Assembly (NCBI GenBank): GCA_019638455.1
Contig: JAHBTU010000002.1
Span: 778,501-842,500, forward strand
Direction: 5' to 3'
DNA length: 64,000 nt
DNA from: Saprospiraceae bacterium
GTDB taxonomy: Bacteria; Bacteroidota; Bacteroidia; Chitinophagales; Saprospiraceae
Below, piece after piece: positions 17,357-26,014 of this stretch. How positions within the stretch are numbered: position 1 is the first letter of the stretch; the number at the start of each line of letters is the position of its first letter. The notes beneath the pieces are model-generated. The model ran no database searches, was not told where the DNA came from, and saw nothing but the letters and a program-made list of their open reading frames with translations. A program made the position numbers and the translations under genes.

Positions 17357-18526
17357 TCATCCTTCCAGCGTTCGCAGGAAGTAGTCAATCTTCCCGCCCA
17401 TGTTATTCTCGTCTTTTTCGCCGATGGCCTTGCGGGCTTTTTCGGCGGTGGTCTTGGCCTTGGCTTTGTCGCCTTGACGCTTGTAGATTTCGGCGAGGGT
17501 GAGGTAGTATTCGGGCAGGCCACCATTGTCGGCAGCGCCTTTGGCCCATTTTTCGGCTTGGTCGAGCGCCTTGGGGTCGTCGGGGAAGGCGCGGAGCAGA
17601 CTGATGACCAAGTCGTGCAGACGGGCGGCGTTGTTTTTTACTTCGGTTTTCTGAAAGCTCTGGGCGGCTTTGAGGTAGTTTTTCACGTCTTTGGTGGCAG
17701 CGTAGTATCGCATATCGGCCTCAAGGCCAAAGGTCTCGGCTTTGGCAGGCAGGGCGGATTTCATTTTGGTTTTGGCCTCGGCCAAGAGTGCCTCGCTTTT
17801 GAATTCGATGGCTTTTTTCACGGTCTTTTGGCACGCTTTCTCCATGCGGGCGCTCACTTTTTCTTCGCCGAGCAAGGCGACGGCTTTCGACTGGTTTTTC
17901 ACCAACAAGTCGAACACACGGCTATCGGCCTCCACAGTGCCTTCGTAGAGGAATTGGAGATTGAGGTCGGTGCTCAGGTCTTTTTGTGTGCTCAGATATT
18001 CGTTCGTGATTTTGAGCGAGGGCTTGCCGGCGGCATTGAGGGCGCGTATGTAGTCGAGCAGGAATTTTGGGTCGCGGTTGCCTTCTTCGTACAACTTTTC
18101 GTAGTCGCCCGATTTGTCGGCTCGCCCCACTATTTTCTGGGCAAACTCCAACAGCTGCTCCACGTTTTTCGCGCCGACGGCTTTTTGCACTACTTTGCCG
18201 GAGGCTTCAATGAAAAACAGGGTCGGGTATGCGCTTACGGGGTATTTGCCTGCAAATTCCGCGTTTTCGGGCTTTTCCATGTCAATCTTCATGTTCACGA
18301 AGTTTGCGTTGAAATAGCTGCCCACCTGCTCCTGCGGAAACACTTTGGCGGCCATCATCTTGCAAGGCCCGCACCATGAGGCGTAAGCATCCACGAAGAT
18401 GAGTTTTTCCTCCGCTTGGGCTTTTTCCAATGCTTCGGCCCAAGAGCCTTGAAAAAACTCGATGCCTTGTGCGGTGAGCGAGATGGAGAGGGCGATAAAG
18501 GCGAGTGCCGCGAGTATGTGTTTCAT
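17357..18526 (-). CDS. Secreted thioredoxin-fold protein with TPR C-terminus
   Basis: A 389-residue protein with signal peptide (MKHILAALAFIALSISLTAQ). Residues about 25-140 form a thioredoxin domain with active site WCGPC near 50-54 (AYASWCGPCKMM) and the cis-Pro in SAYPTLFF. The remaining 240 residues are helical, Lys/Ala-rich and TPR-like (LPEYYLTLAEIYKRQGDKA). It probably acts in the periplasm as a disulfide reductase or isomerase coupled to a binding scaffold. It lies 57 bp upstream of the Uma2 gene on the same strand and is divergent from dnaE. The Bacteroidota family is common but has no assigned substrate. Confidence 0.85.
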   Translation of the reverse strand: MKHILAALAFIALSISLTAQGIEFFQGSWAEALEKAQAEEKLIFVDAYASWCGPCKMMAAKVFPQEQVGSYFNANFVNMKIDMEKPENAEFAGKYPVSAYPTLFFIEASGKVVQKAVGAKNVEQLLEFAQKIVGRADKSGDYEKLYEEGNRDPKFLLDYIRALNAAGKPSLKITNEYLSTQKDLSTDLNLQFLYEGTVEADSRVFDLLVKNQSKAVALLGEEKVSARMEKACQKTVKKAIEFKSEALLAEAKTKMKSALPAKAETFGLEADMRYYAATKDVKNYLKAAQSFQKTEVKNNAARLHDLVISLLRAFPDDPKALDQAEKWAKGAADNGGLPEYYLTLAEIYKRQGDKAKAKTTAEKARKAIGEKDENNMGGKIDYFLRTLEG

Positions 18527-18721
18527 GGACTGTCAATGTGTTTAGTTTGAAAAATCAGGCAAAATTACGGCTTAATACCTGCTCTTTGGGTGCGATTCGG
18601 TGGTCAATGTTTTGCAAATGCTCGGAAAACTTGGTGCTGGGGCGATAACAGTTGTGGATAGTTCGGGTTAGTGAACGCTCTCATAAGCAACAGTTTAATT
18701 TTCTGATGCAAAAGTGAGTGC

Positions 18722-18900
18722 TATAGTCAACGCAAATCAGCCCCGTCCGCTTCACTTGGCCGGGCAAGCCCTGAGTAAAGGGTCGGACAAGGTGGTTTTG
18801 AACGAACGGTGCTCGCAATCCTTTGGAAATCATGCAAATCAATCAAGGAAATCCCTGCCTTGCCAACTGGCAGGTTCAAACCCTCTTTAATCTGGGTATA
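18722..18900 (+). repeat. 180-bp dispersed repeat, copy A
   Basis: Begins TATAGTCAACGCAAATCAG and ends TTTAATCTGGGTATA. Closely similar copies lie at 49202-49381 (same orientation) and 48111-48290 (inverted). Near the right end is CCTGCCTTGCCAACTGGCAGG, a hairpin with CCTGCC/GGCAGG arms. No gene is seen in the rest of the 442-bp interval before dnaE (18527-18721 shows nothing clear). Confidence 0.9.
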
Positions 18901-18941
18901 CAAGTTTCCCACAACCCGTCCAAGTCTGCCACGTTTTGTTT

Positions 18942-18949
18942 TAAATTTG
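18942..18949 (+). promoter_or_regulatory. Putative -7 box for dnaE
   Basis: TAAATTTG fits the Bacteroidota consensus TAnnTTTG exactly and lies 20 bp before the dnaE ATG, between the 180-bp repeat and the gene. Confidence 0.55.
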
Positions 18950-18968
18950 CCCAAAATCAGCATTGCCC

Positions 18969-21900
18969 ATGCCACAATTCGCCCACCTCCACTGCCACAC
19001 TCAATTCTCCCTGCTCGACGGAGCGGCCAATATCCCTGCACTGTTCAAAAAGGCCAAAGCCGATGGCATGCCAGCCCTCGCCATCACCGACCACGGCAAT
19101 ATGTTCGGCGTGTTCCAGTTCGTGGCCGAAGCCGCCAAGCACGAAGGCGTGAAGCCCATCGTCGGCTGCGAGTTTTATGTCGTGACCGACCGGCATCGGC
19201 GCACGTTCACGAAGGAGGACAAGGACAAACGTTACCACCAATTGTTCCTCGCCAAAAACCCGGAGGGATACAAGAATTTGGTGAAACTCTGCTCGCTCGG
19301 CTATATCGAGGGGTTGTACGGCAAATACCCGCGCATTGACAAAGAGTTGATTTTGCAATACCACGAAGGGCTGATTGCGACGACTTGTTGCATCGGGGCG
19401 ATGGTGCCGCAGGCGATTTTGAAAAAAGGAGAAGCGGAGGCGCGAAAGGAATTCGAGTGGTGGCTCGACCTCTTCGGCGAGGACTATTACATCGAGATTC
19501 AGCGACACCAGATGCCGGAGCAAGACCAGGTGAACGAGGTGTTGCTGCGCTGGTCAAAGGAGTACAACGTGAAAACCATCTGCACCAACGACTCGCACTA
19601 TGTGGACCAAAAAGACTGGAACGCCCACGACATCCTGCTGTGCGTGAACACGGGCGAAAAACAAGCCACGCCCGCCATCCGCGAGTTCGTGGAAGAAGGC
19701 ACGGTGATGAAAGGCGGGCGCTTTGCCTTCTGGAACGACCAGTTCTATTTCAAGACACAGGCTGAAATGGGCGAACTGTTCAAAGACGTGCCGCAGGCTT
19801 TGGACAACACGCTCGAAATCGTGGACAAGTGCGAGCATCTGAAACTCAAACAAGACATCCTGCTGCCCAACTTTGTCATCCCGCAAGAGTTCCAAACGCA
19901 GGACGACTACCTCCGTCACCTGACCTACGAAGGAGCGAGAGAACGCTACAAGGACATCACGCCCGACATCGAAGAGCGCCTCAATTTTGAACTCCACACC
20001 ATCAAAACGATGGGCTTCGCAGGCTACTTCCTCATCGTGTCGGACTTCATCAAGGCTGGGCGTGATTTGGGTGTGTTCATCGGGCCGGGGCGCGGTTCGG
20101 CAGCAGGCAGCGCGGTGGCCTACTGCATCGGCATCACGAACATTGACCCCATCAAATACCAACTGCTGTTCGAGCGATTTTTGAATCCCGACCGCAAGTC
20201 CATGCCCGATATTGACACGGACTTCGACGACGAAGGCCGCCAAAAAGTCATTGACTATGTGGTGGACAAATACGGCAAACAGCAGGTCGCGCAAATCGTC
20301 ACCTACGGCACGATGGCCGCCAAAATGTCCATCAAAGATGTGGCGCGAGTGCTCGATTTGCCGCTCGACCAATCGAACGCTTTGGCCAAACTCGTCCCCG
20401 AAAAACCCGGCATCTCGCTCAAAAGAGTGTTGACCGCCCCCCTCGACGGCGAAGGCTCTCTGCGAGAAAAAGAAGGTCTGATGGCTGAAGACATCGAGAA
20501 TGCAAAAAAACTCCGTGAATACCTCGCAGCCGAAGATTCGCCCGAAGGCACCGTGCTCAAAGAGGCAATGGTGCTCGAAGGCTCGGTGCGCGGCACCGGC
20601 ATCCACGCGGCGGGCATCATCATCGCGCCGAAGGATTTGACCGAAATCATCCCCGTTTGCACTTCCAAGGAAACCGAGTTGCTCATCACGCAATATGAAG
20701 GCTCCATCATCGAGGATTCGGGGGTCATCAAGATGGACTTTTTGGGGCTAAAAACGCTCACCATCATCCGCGATGCCCTGCGGCTCATCGAGCAAAATCA
20801 CGGGGTAAAAATTGACATAGATACCATTCCGCTCGACGACCCGAAAACCTACGAACTCTACCAGCGCGGCGAGACCAACGGCACCTTCCAATTTGAAAGC
20901 GCAGGGATGCAGAAATACCTCCGCGACCTCAAACCCGACAAATTCGACGACCTCATCGCCATGAACGCCCTCTACCGTCCCGGGCCGTTGGAGTACATCC
21001 CCGACTTCATCGCTCGCAAACACGGACGGCAGCAGGTGACTTATGATTTGCCCGACATGGAGGAGTATTTGAAGGACACTTTCGGCATCTGTGTCTATCA
21101 GGAACAAATCATGCTGCTCTCGCAAAAACTCGCAGGCTTCTCCAAAGGAGATGCCGACGTGCTGCGCAAAGCGATGGGCAAAAAGCAAAAAGCCGTGCTC
21201 GACAAGATGAAAGGACAGTTCATCGAGGGCGCGGTCGCCAAAGGCCACCCGGCGGACAAACTCGAAAAAATCTGGACCGACTGGGAAGCCTTCGCCTCTT
21301 ATGCGTTTAACAAGTCGCACTCCACCTGCTACGCTTTCGTGGCCTATCAAACGGCTTACCTGAAAGCCCACTACCCTTCTGAGTACATGGCGGCGGTGCT
21401 GACTCATTCGCAAAGCAACATTGACAAAATCACCTTTTTCCTCGAAGAGTGCAAGCGCATGGGCTTGACCGTGAAAGGCCCCGACGTGAACGAATCGGGA
21501 GTCAATTTTTCGGTCAACAAAAAAGGCGAAATCCGCTACGGCATGGGGGCAGTGAAAGGCGTGGGCGAGGCCGCCGTCGAGGTGCTTATCGCCGAGCGCA
21601 AGGCCAACGGCCCGTTCAAGGACATTCACGATTTCATGCGGCGCGTCAGCCTGCGCGTGGTCAACAAGCGCGTGATGGAGAGCCTTGTGTTTGCCGGCGC
21701 GTTTGATAGTTTTGAAAATACCAACATTGCGCCGGGCAAACCCACCTTGCACCGCGCAGCCTTCTTCCAGCCCTCCGACAAGTACGAAACATTTATCGAA
21801 AACCTCCTGAAATATGGCGCGGCCTATCAGGAGGAAAAAATCATGTCGGTCAACTCGCTCTTCGGCGACCTCTCCGAGACCGTCGGCATCGCCGAACCGC

Positions 21901-22553
21901 CCGTGCCAAAAGCCGAGCCTTGGAACCTCGTGCTGAAACTGCAAAAAGAAAAAGACGTCGTCGGCCTCTACCTCTCCGGCCACCCGCTCGACGATTTTCG
22001 CTATGAATGGGAAAACTTCGCTTCGCCGCTCGCCAACGTCGAAAACTTCAAAAACCGCAAGGTCAACGTGGCGGGTTTTGTGTTGAAAGCCGAGCATCGC
22101 ATCAGCCAAAAAGGCACGGGATGGGGGCGTTTCACCTTGCAGGACTACACCGGCTCGCTCGACATCACGATGTTTTCGGAGACCTACGCCAAGTTCAAAT
22201 CCTTCTTCGAAGAAGGCACGACGGTCTATGTGGAAGGCGAATACAAGCAACGTTACAACTCCGACGAGTTTGAGTTTCGCGTGCTGAACGCCAGACTGTT
22301 GGAAACCGTCGGGCAGGAAAAAACCTCCTCCATCACCCTGCGCATCCCGGTCGAAACCCTTTCGGGCACGCTCATCGAACGCATCGAACAACTTTGCTCG
22401 GCGCACAAAGGCAAACACGACCTGCGCATGGAACTCGTGGATTTCACCAACAAAGAACGCCTCGCTTTTCGCTCAGCCGCCCGCAAGGTGAACGTGGACA
22501 ACGACTTCATCGCGGCGGTGAAGGAGTTGGGGGTGGAGTGCGGGGTGAACTGA
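18969..22553 (+). CDS. dnaE: DNA polymerase III subunit alpha
   Basis: A 1194-residue replicative polymerase catalytic subunit. The N-terminal PHP domain shows HLHCHTQFSLLDG (His6, His8, His10) and ITDHGNMFG. The polymerase active site lies near residues 413-421 with PDIDTDFDD, preceded by GPGRGSAAGS. A helix-hairpin-helix region and an OB-fold (VAGFVLKAEHRIS, then GRFTLQDYTGSLDITMF) follow. It extends DNA at the replication fork within the Pol III holoenzyme. The frame reaches a TTG at 18963, but the ATG at 18969 (MPQFAHLH) matches family starts. It is a single transcription unit, divergent from the thioredoxin-TPR gene. Confidence 0.97.
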   Translation: MPQFAHLHCHTQFSLLDGAANIPALFKKAKADGMPALAITDHGNMFGVFQFVAEAAKHEGVKPIVGCEFYVVTDRHRRTFTKEDKDKRYHQLFLAKNPEGYKNLVKLCSLGYIEGLYGKYPRIDKELILQYHEGLIATTCCIGAMVPQAILKKGEAEARKEFEWWLDLFGEDYYIEIQRHQMPEQDQVNEVLLRWSKEYNVKTICTNDSHYVDQKDWNAHDILLCVNTGEKQATPAIREFVEEGTVMKGGRFAFWNDQFYFKTQAEMGELFKDVPQALDNTLEIVDKCEHLKLKQDILLPNFVIPQEFQTQDDYLRHLTYEGARERYKDITPDIEERLNFELHTIKTMGFAGYFLIVSDFIKAGRDLGVFIGPGRGSAAGSAVAYCIGITNIDPIKYQLLFERFLNPDRKSMPDIDTDFDDEGRQKVIDYVVDKYGKQQVAQIVTYGTMAAKMSIKDVARVLDLPLDQSNALAKLVPEKPGISLKRVLTAPLDGEGSLREKEGLMAEDIENAKKLREYLAAEDSPEGTVLKEAMVLEGSVRGTGIHAAGIIIAPKDLTEIIPVCTSKETELLITQYEGSIIEDSGVIKMDFLGLKTLTIIRDALRLIEQNHGVKIDIDTIPLDDPKTYELYQRGETNGTFQFESAGMQKYLRDLKPDKFDDLIAMNALYRPGPLEYIPDFIARKHGRQQVTYDLPDMEEYLKDTFGICVYQEQIMLLSQKLAGFSKGDADVLRKAMGKKQKAVLDKMKGQFIEGAVAKGHPADKLEKIWTDWEAFASYAFNKSHSTCYAFVAYQTAYLKAHYPSEYMAAVLTHSQSNIDKITFFLEECKRMGLTVKGPDVNESGVNFSVNKKGEIRYGMGAVKGVGEAAVEVLIAERKANGPFKDIHDFMRRVSLRVVNKRVMESLVFAGAFDSFENTNIAPGKPTLHRAAFFQPSDKYETFIENLLKYGAAYQEEKIMSVNSLFGDLSETVGIAEPPVPKAEPWNLVLKLQKEKDVVGLYLSGHPLDDFRYEWENFASPLANVENFKNRKVNVAGFVLKAEHRISQKGTGWGRFTLQDYTGSLDITMFSETYAKFKSFFEEGTTVYVEGEYKQRYNSDEFEFRVLNARLLETVGQEKTSSITLRIPVETLSGTLIERIEQLCSAHKGKHDLRMELVDFTNKERLAFRSAARKVNVDNDFIAAVKELGVECGVN

Positions 22554-22658
22554 AGAGAAGTTCTTCTAAATTAGCCGCTTATGTCAGATATTTTTGAGAA
22601 AACATTGAGATTAGAAAAAGACCACATGGAGAGTGTAGTACCTTTTTTAATTCCTGGC

Positions 22659-22868
22659 CAATGGTTCGTGAAGAATTCGAATAGCGACAAAATGACCCTA
22701 CTACTGGACATTATTATTGTGCTGCAAAGACACAAAGGCACAAAATGCGGCAAATCAATGAGTATTTTGCTTTGCGTCTTTGTGTCTTCTTGGCAAATTT
22801 GAAAATGTCCAGCAGTGTGATTATGGCTATCAATTGACCATGCAATTCAAATTCTTCACGAACCATTG
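22659..22868. repeat. Nested inverted repeats forming a long foldback
   Basis: Three stems are nested: a perfect 19-bp outer pair (22659-22677 with 22850-22868), a 13-bp middle pair (22700-22712 with 22804-22816, one mismatch), and an inner CAAAGACACAAAGG-type stem (22721-22738 with 22774-22794). The 475-bp interval 22554-23028 has no convincing gene; a 73-codon open frame from 22581 runs through the foldback and looks fortuitous. Confidence 0.7.
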
Positions 22869-23028
22869 AACTTGGCTTTCAGCATTCAAAAGAAGCCTAA
22901 AAGGATTTTCATATTCATATGGAGGATACGATTGCTCGCCTATCCCGAGTTAGAATTTGGAAAGACGAAATGCCCAAAATCGAGCGTTCGCCCTTAGGAA
23001 ACATTTACCGATAAAACCACCTCCTCCC

Positions 23029-23634
23029 ATGCCACTCACCTATACCAACCGCCGCCGCGAAGCCCACTACTTCCGCGCTGTCGAGACAGCCAAAGGCGGC
23101 ACACGCTACTACATCGTCAAGTCGCTGGAATATCCCGACCTGATTGACGAATTGCCCGATGGTTTTGAAATCCGCGAACAGCCTTACGAAGGCCGCGTCG
23201 TGCTGCGCAAAAAAGTACCCGTGTTCACCACAGCAGCGGAAAGAGATTTGGTCGAACGCGCTGTGCTCGAGCTCTCATCTTTGAACGACATCATGGTAAC
23301 TGCTGAAAAAGAGACGATTACCGTGTGGAACTCGCAGTTCAATTACATCGGAGGGCAGGGAAAAAACCTTACGGCAGAAGAAGCAGAAGAGAAGTGGGGC
23401 GAGCGAATTTATATGTGGAAAAAGTACGACGACAATTTTCGTTTTATCTTGATTGACCCTCAAAAACGCATTTTTCAAGCCGAACGCCGAACGTATTTCA
23501 GTCTCGGAGGCGGAGATTACTGGCCGCTCAAAAACGGTCGCGGTACTTTGGAGGAACTCACCGAACGATTTGGCCCACATATCGGGCGCGATTCTTATTT
23601 CGAGCTGCTGGTGCCGGAAGGGTTCGATGAATAA
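23029..23634 (+). CDS. Conserved hypothetical cytoplasmic protein
   Basis: A 201-residue protein from MPLTYTNRRREAHYFRAVE. No signal peptide or membrane segment is present. It has alternating charged and aromatic segments, for example YYIVKSLEYPDLIDELPDGF and WGERIYMWKKYDDNFRFIL, ending in GRDSYFELLVPEGFDE. I do not recognise a family or catalytic motif. The frame is open upstream to 22957, but that stretch lies in AT-rich non-coding-like DNA and the ATG at 23029 begins the region of normal codon use. It is convergent with pyrD (5-bp gap), so it is probably a monocistronic unit. Confidence 0.7.
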   Translation: MPLTYTNRRREAHYFRAVETAKGGTRYYIVKSLEYPDLIDELPDGFEIREQPYEGRVVLRKKVPVFTTAAERDLVERAVLELSSLNDIMVTAEKETITVWNSQFNYIGGQGKNLTAEEAEEKWGERIYMWKKYDDNFRFILIDPQKRIFQAERRTYFSLGGGDYWPLKNGRGTLEELTERFGPHIGRDSYFELLVPEGFDE

Positions 23635-23639
23635 GCCTG

Positions 23640-24683
23640 CTATTTCTCCCTCGCCTCTTCAAGGATGCGTCTAACCAGCCTCGGCCCTTCGTACACCAAG
23701 CCCGTGTAAACCTGCACCAAATCGGCACCAGCTTCCCACTTTTCTTGGGCCGAAGCAGTCGACTCTATGCCTCCCACACCAATAATAACGGCCTCTTCCC
23801 CAAGCTTTGCTCGCAGGTAGCGAATGACGGAGGTGGCTCGTTCGCGCAGGGGAGCGCCGCTCAAACCACCCGCCCCCATCGCCTCGACGCGGAGCGTCGG
23901 TGTGCGCAGGTGGTCTCTCGAAATAGTCGTGTTGGTGGCAATCACCCCCGCCAAGCCAGTCGTGTTCACGATGTCGGCGATGTCGTCCAATTGACTGTCC
24001 GTGAGGTCGGGGGCGATTTTCAGCAAAATAGGTTTGGGCGCGGGCTGCGATTGGTTTTTTTCCTGCAGCAGCAACAAGAGCCGGGTCAGCGGTTCTTTTT
24101 CTTGCAAGGCCCGCAGCCCTGGCGTGTTGGGGGAGCTCACATTGACCACGAAATAATCCACCCACGGGAAAAGCGCCTCAAAGCAAAGGAGGTAATCGCG
24201 CTCGGCTTGCTCATTGGGTGTCGCTTTGTTTTTGCCGATATTGCCCCCAATGATGAGGCCATTGGGAGCGCCTTTTTCGCGCAGTTTTTTCAAGCGTCTT
24301 GCCAGCGCCTCAAGCCCCTCATTGTTGAACCCCATTCGATTGATGAGCGCACGGTCGGCAGGCAGCCGGAACAAGCGCGGCCGCGGGTTGCCATCTTGCG
24401 GAAGCGGTGTCACGGTGCCCACTTCCACAAAGCCAAAACCGAGACAGGCCATTCCTTTGATGTGTGTTCCGTCTTTGTCAAAACCTGCTGCGAGACCCAC
24501 GGGGTTAGGAAAAGTCAACCCCATCACCCGGCGTTCCCAGCGTTTGTCGGGCAAGCAATACAGCTTGCGCAGCAAAATGCGCGTGGGTGGGAAGGCAGCA
24601 GCCCAATCGAGCAACAAAACAGTGACGCGGTGCGCGGTTTCGGGTGGGAGGAGAAAAAGCAGCGGCTTGAGCAATGAGTACAT
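23640..24683 (-). CDS. pyrD: Dihydroorotate dehydrogenase (quinone), class 2
   Basis: A 347-residue class 2 enzyme that oxidises dihydroorotate to orotate in pyrimidine synthesis and passes electrons to the quinone pool. The N-terminal amphipathic helix (MYSLLKPLLFLLPPETAH) is the membrane-associating part specific to class 2. The FMN-site motif GLAAGFDKDGTHIKGM is at about 63-78, substrate loop NRMGFNNEG at 115-123, and catalytic Ser in NVSSPNTPGL near 183. Later motifs are KIAPDLTD and GVGGIES. The frame opens earlier (24839), but this part overlaps the next gene, so the ATG at 24683 is chosen; 24713 is an alternative. It is 115 bp downstream of the AlkD-like gene on the same strand. Confidence 0.95.
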   Translation of the reverse strand: MYSLLKPLLFLLPPETAHRVTVLLLDWAAAFPPTRILLRKLYCLPDKRWERRVMGLTFPNPVGLAAGFDKDGTHIKGMACLGFGFVEVGTVTPLPQDGNPRPRLFRLPADRALINRMGFNNEGLEALARRLKKLREKGAPNGLIIGGNIGKNKATPNEQAERDYLLCFEALFPWVDYFVVNVSSPNTPGLRALQEKEPLTRLLLLLQEKNQSQPAPKPILLKIAPDLTDSQLDDIADIVNTTGLAGVIATNTTISRDHLRTPTLRVEAMGAGGLSGAPLRERATSVIRYLRAKLGEEAVIIGVGGIESTASAQEKWEAGADLVQVYTGLVYEGPRLVRRILEEAREK

Positions 24684-24798
24684 ACGCCCGCAAAAGTCGG
24701 GAAACGAGTTCATTTCTGTAAGGCCAATTGTGCAAAGTGCTCGCCGCAACATTTGAAAATGAACGGAGCAAGAGCCTTTGCGTGCTTTGTCATGAGCC

Positions 24799-25902
24799 TC
24801 ACAACACCTCGAAGATACCCTCCGCAGAAGCGATGCCATTCACCAAGATACGCAGGCGATGCGGGCCGGGGTAGTGTTTTCGCGTGGTGAAATCCTGAAA
24901 TCGCTGTCTGCGAATGATGTGTTCCGATTGACTAGGCATCAGTTCCATTTCCTTGATTTTGAAAACCTTGTACGATGGCTTGCCGGAAATCGTTTGATAC
25001 TCGATGCCATATTCAAGCCTGAGTTGCGCAGGCGATGTAGCGGTGTTTTTGACCCAAAAAGAAAAGTCGAGTTGCTCGCCGATGCGCACTTGTTTAGAGT
25101 GTGCGCAATCCGACACCACAATGCCTTTCACATCTTGCTGGAAACCAAAATGTGCCAACGCTCTGGCGTTTCCTTTTTTCAACAAACCTCGGCAGGCATG
25201 GCGCACCACCCAATCGGTCTCCGGCGAATGTCCCAACCAACGCTCCGCGATGCTCAGCACGAGGTCGGGATGGTCTTTGGCGATGTCGTTGAGATTGTTG
25301 GCCACAGAGCGGCGCACTGTCTCGGCGGGGTCGTCTTTCAGGTTTTCGAGTATAGGCAATATGGGGGCGGGGTCGCGTTTGAGCGCGGGCACACCCATGC
25401 CCCAAGGCAGACGAGGGCGGATGCCTTCGCTGCTGAGGCGGCGCACCATGGCGCTCTCGTGGCGCGACCATTCGAGCATCTGAGCGTGCATCCGAGCGGG
25501 ATAGTGGAGCAAGAACGGGCGCACCGCGAACTCGGCGCTACTCCATCGGGTGAGTGTCGCAAGTGCGGGAATAGAATGGTCGGGTTCCGCAACGCCATGC
25601 GTTTCCACGAAGTCGGGCAGGAATGTGTATTCAAAGGTCAATTTGTCGCCGTGCCGAGCGAGATACCGTCGTGTCGTTTGCACGACGATTTCCAAAGCAG
25701 CCGGGTAATCGGGTGGCAAATGGGCGCGGAGCGAATGGCTGATGTGGCGCACTCGTTGCTTGAGTTCGCGCGATTCCCATTCGACATCGAACACGGCTTG
25801 CAAAAAGTGCTGTGGCTCAAATTTTTCCCAGACGGCCCGCACTTCTGCTGCGAAAGGCTCCAAGAGTGCGCGGGAGAATATGTTTTTTAACGGTTCGGGC
25901 AT
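24799..25902 (-). CDS. AlkD-like HEAT-repeat DNA alkylation repair protein
   Basis: A 367-residue protein starting MPEPLKNIFSRALLEPFA. Residues about 30-245 are helical HEAT-like units of the DNA alkylation repair family (PTTRRYLARHG, WSRHESAMVRRLSSEGIRP, DPAETVRRSVANNLNDIAK). The WSRHE..VRRLSSEG segment is common in this family. In AlkD, HEAT repeats wrap DNA and release alkylated bases. A C-terminal beta-rich extension of about 110 residues (VRIGEQLDFSFWVKNT to SAEGIFEVL) is not part of AlkD itself and occurs in longer relatives. Whether it excises bases is inferred from the family only. The ATG at 25902 fits better than the upstream frame, which enters a terminator-like hairpin. Confidence 0.75.
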   Translation of the reverse strand: MPEPLKNIFSRALLEPFAAEVRAVWEKFEPQHFLQAVFDVEWESRELKQRVRHISHSLRAHLPPDYPAALEIVVQTTRRYLARHGDKLTFEYTFLPDFVETHGVAEPDHSIPALATLTRWSSAEFAVRPFLLHYPARMHAQMLEWSRHESAMVRRLSSEGIRPRLPWGMGVPALKRDPAPILPILENLKDDPAETVRRSVANNLNDIAKDHPDLVLSIAERWLGHSPETDWVVRHACRGLLKKGNARALAHFGFQQDVKGIVVSDCAHSKQVRIGEQLDFSFWVKNTATSPAQLRLEYGIEYQTISGKPSYKVFKIKEMELMPSQSEHIIRRQRFQDFTTRKHYPGPHRLRILVNGIASAEGIFEVL

Positions 25903-25932
25903 GGAGGATAGAGGATGGAAGGTCGGAAAAGA

Positions 25933-25968
25933 CAAGAGTCCCCTGCATAAAGTCGCAGGAGACTCTTG
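25933..25968 (-). terminator. Probable terminator of the T9SS type A gene
   Basis: Arms CAAGAGTCCCCTGC (25933-25946) and GCAGGAGACTCTTG (25955-25968) pair at 13 of 14 positions with an 8-base loop; on the minus strand the stem is followed by TCTTTTCC. It lies between the two minus-strand genes ending at 26015 and starting at 25902. Confidence 0.7.
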
Positions 25969-26014
25969 TGAATTTTTCAAAAACTCCTTCGGGAGGAGGT
26001 TGCGATTGCTCGAA

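Noticed and set aside
18722..18900. GGTTCAAATCC in the 180-bp repeat resembles a T-loop
   Set aside because: No matching stem and no anticodon or acceptor arm; the word is present in all copies as part of the repeat.
20748..22418. Long open frame on the minus strand within dnaE
   Set aside because: Shadow of dnaE codon bias; no family resemblance.
22581..22802. 73-codon frame after dnaE
   Set aside because: It runs through the nested inverted repeats and has no recognisable domain.
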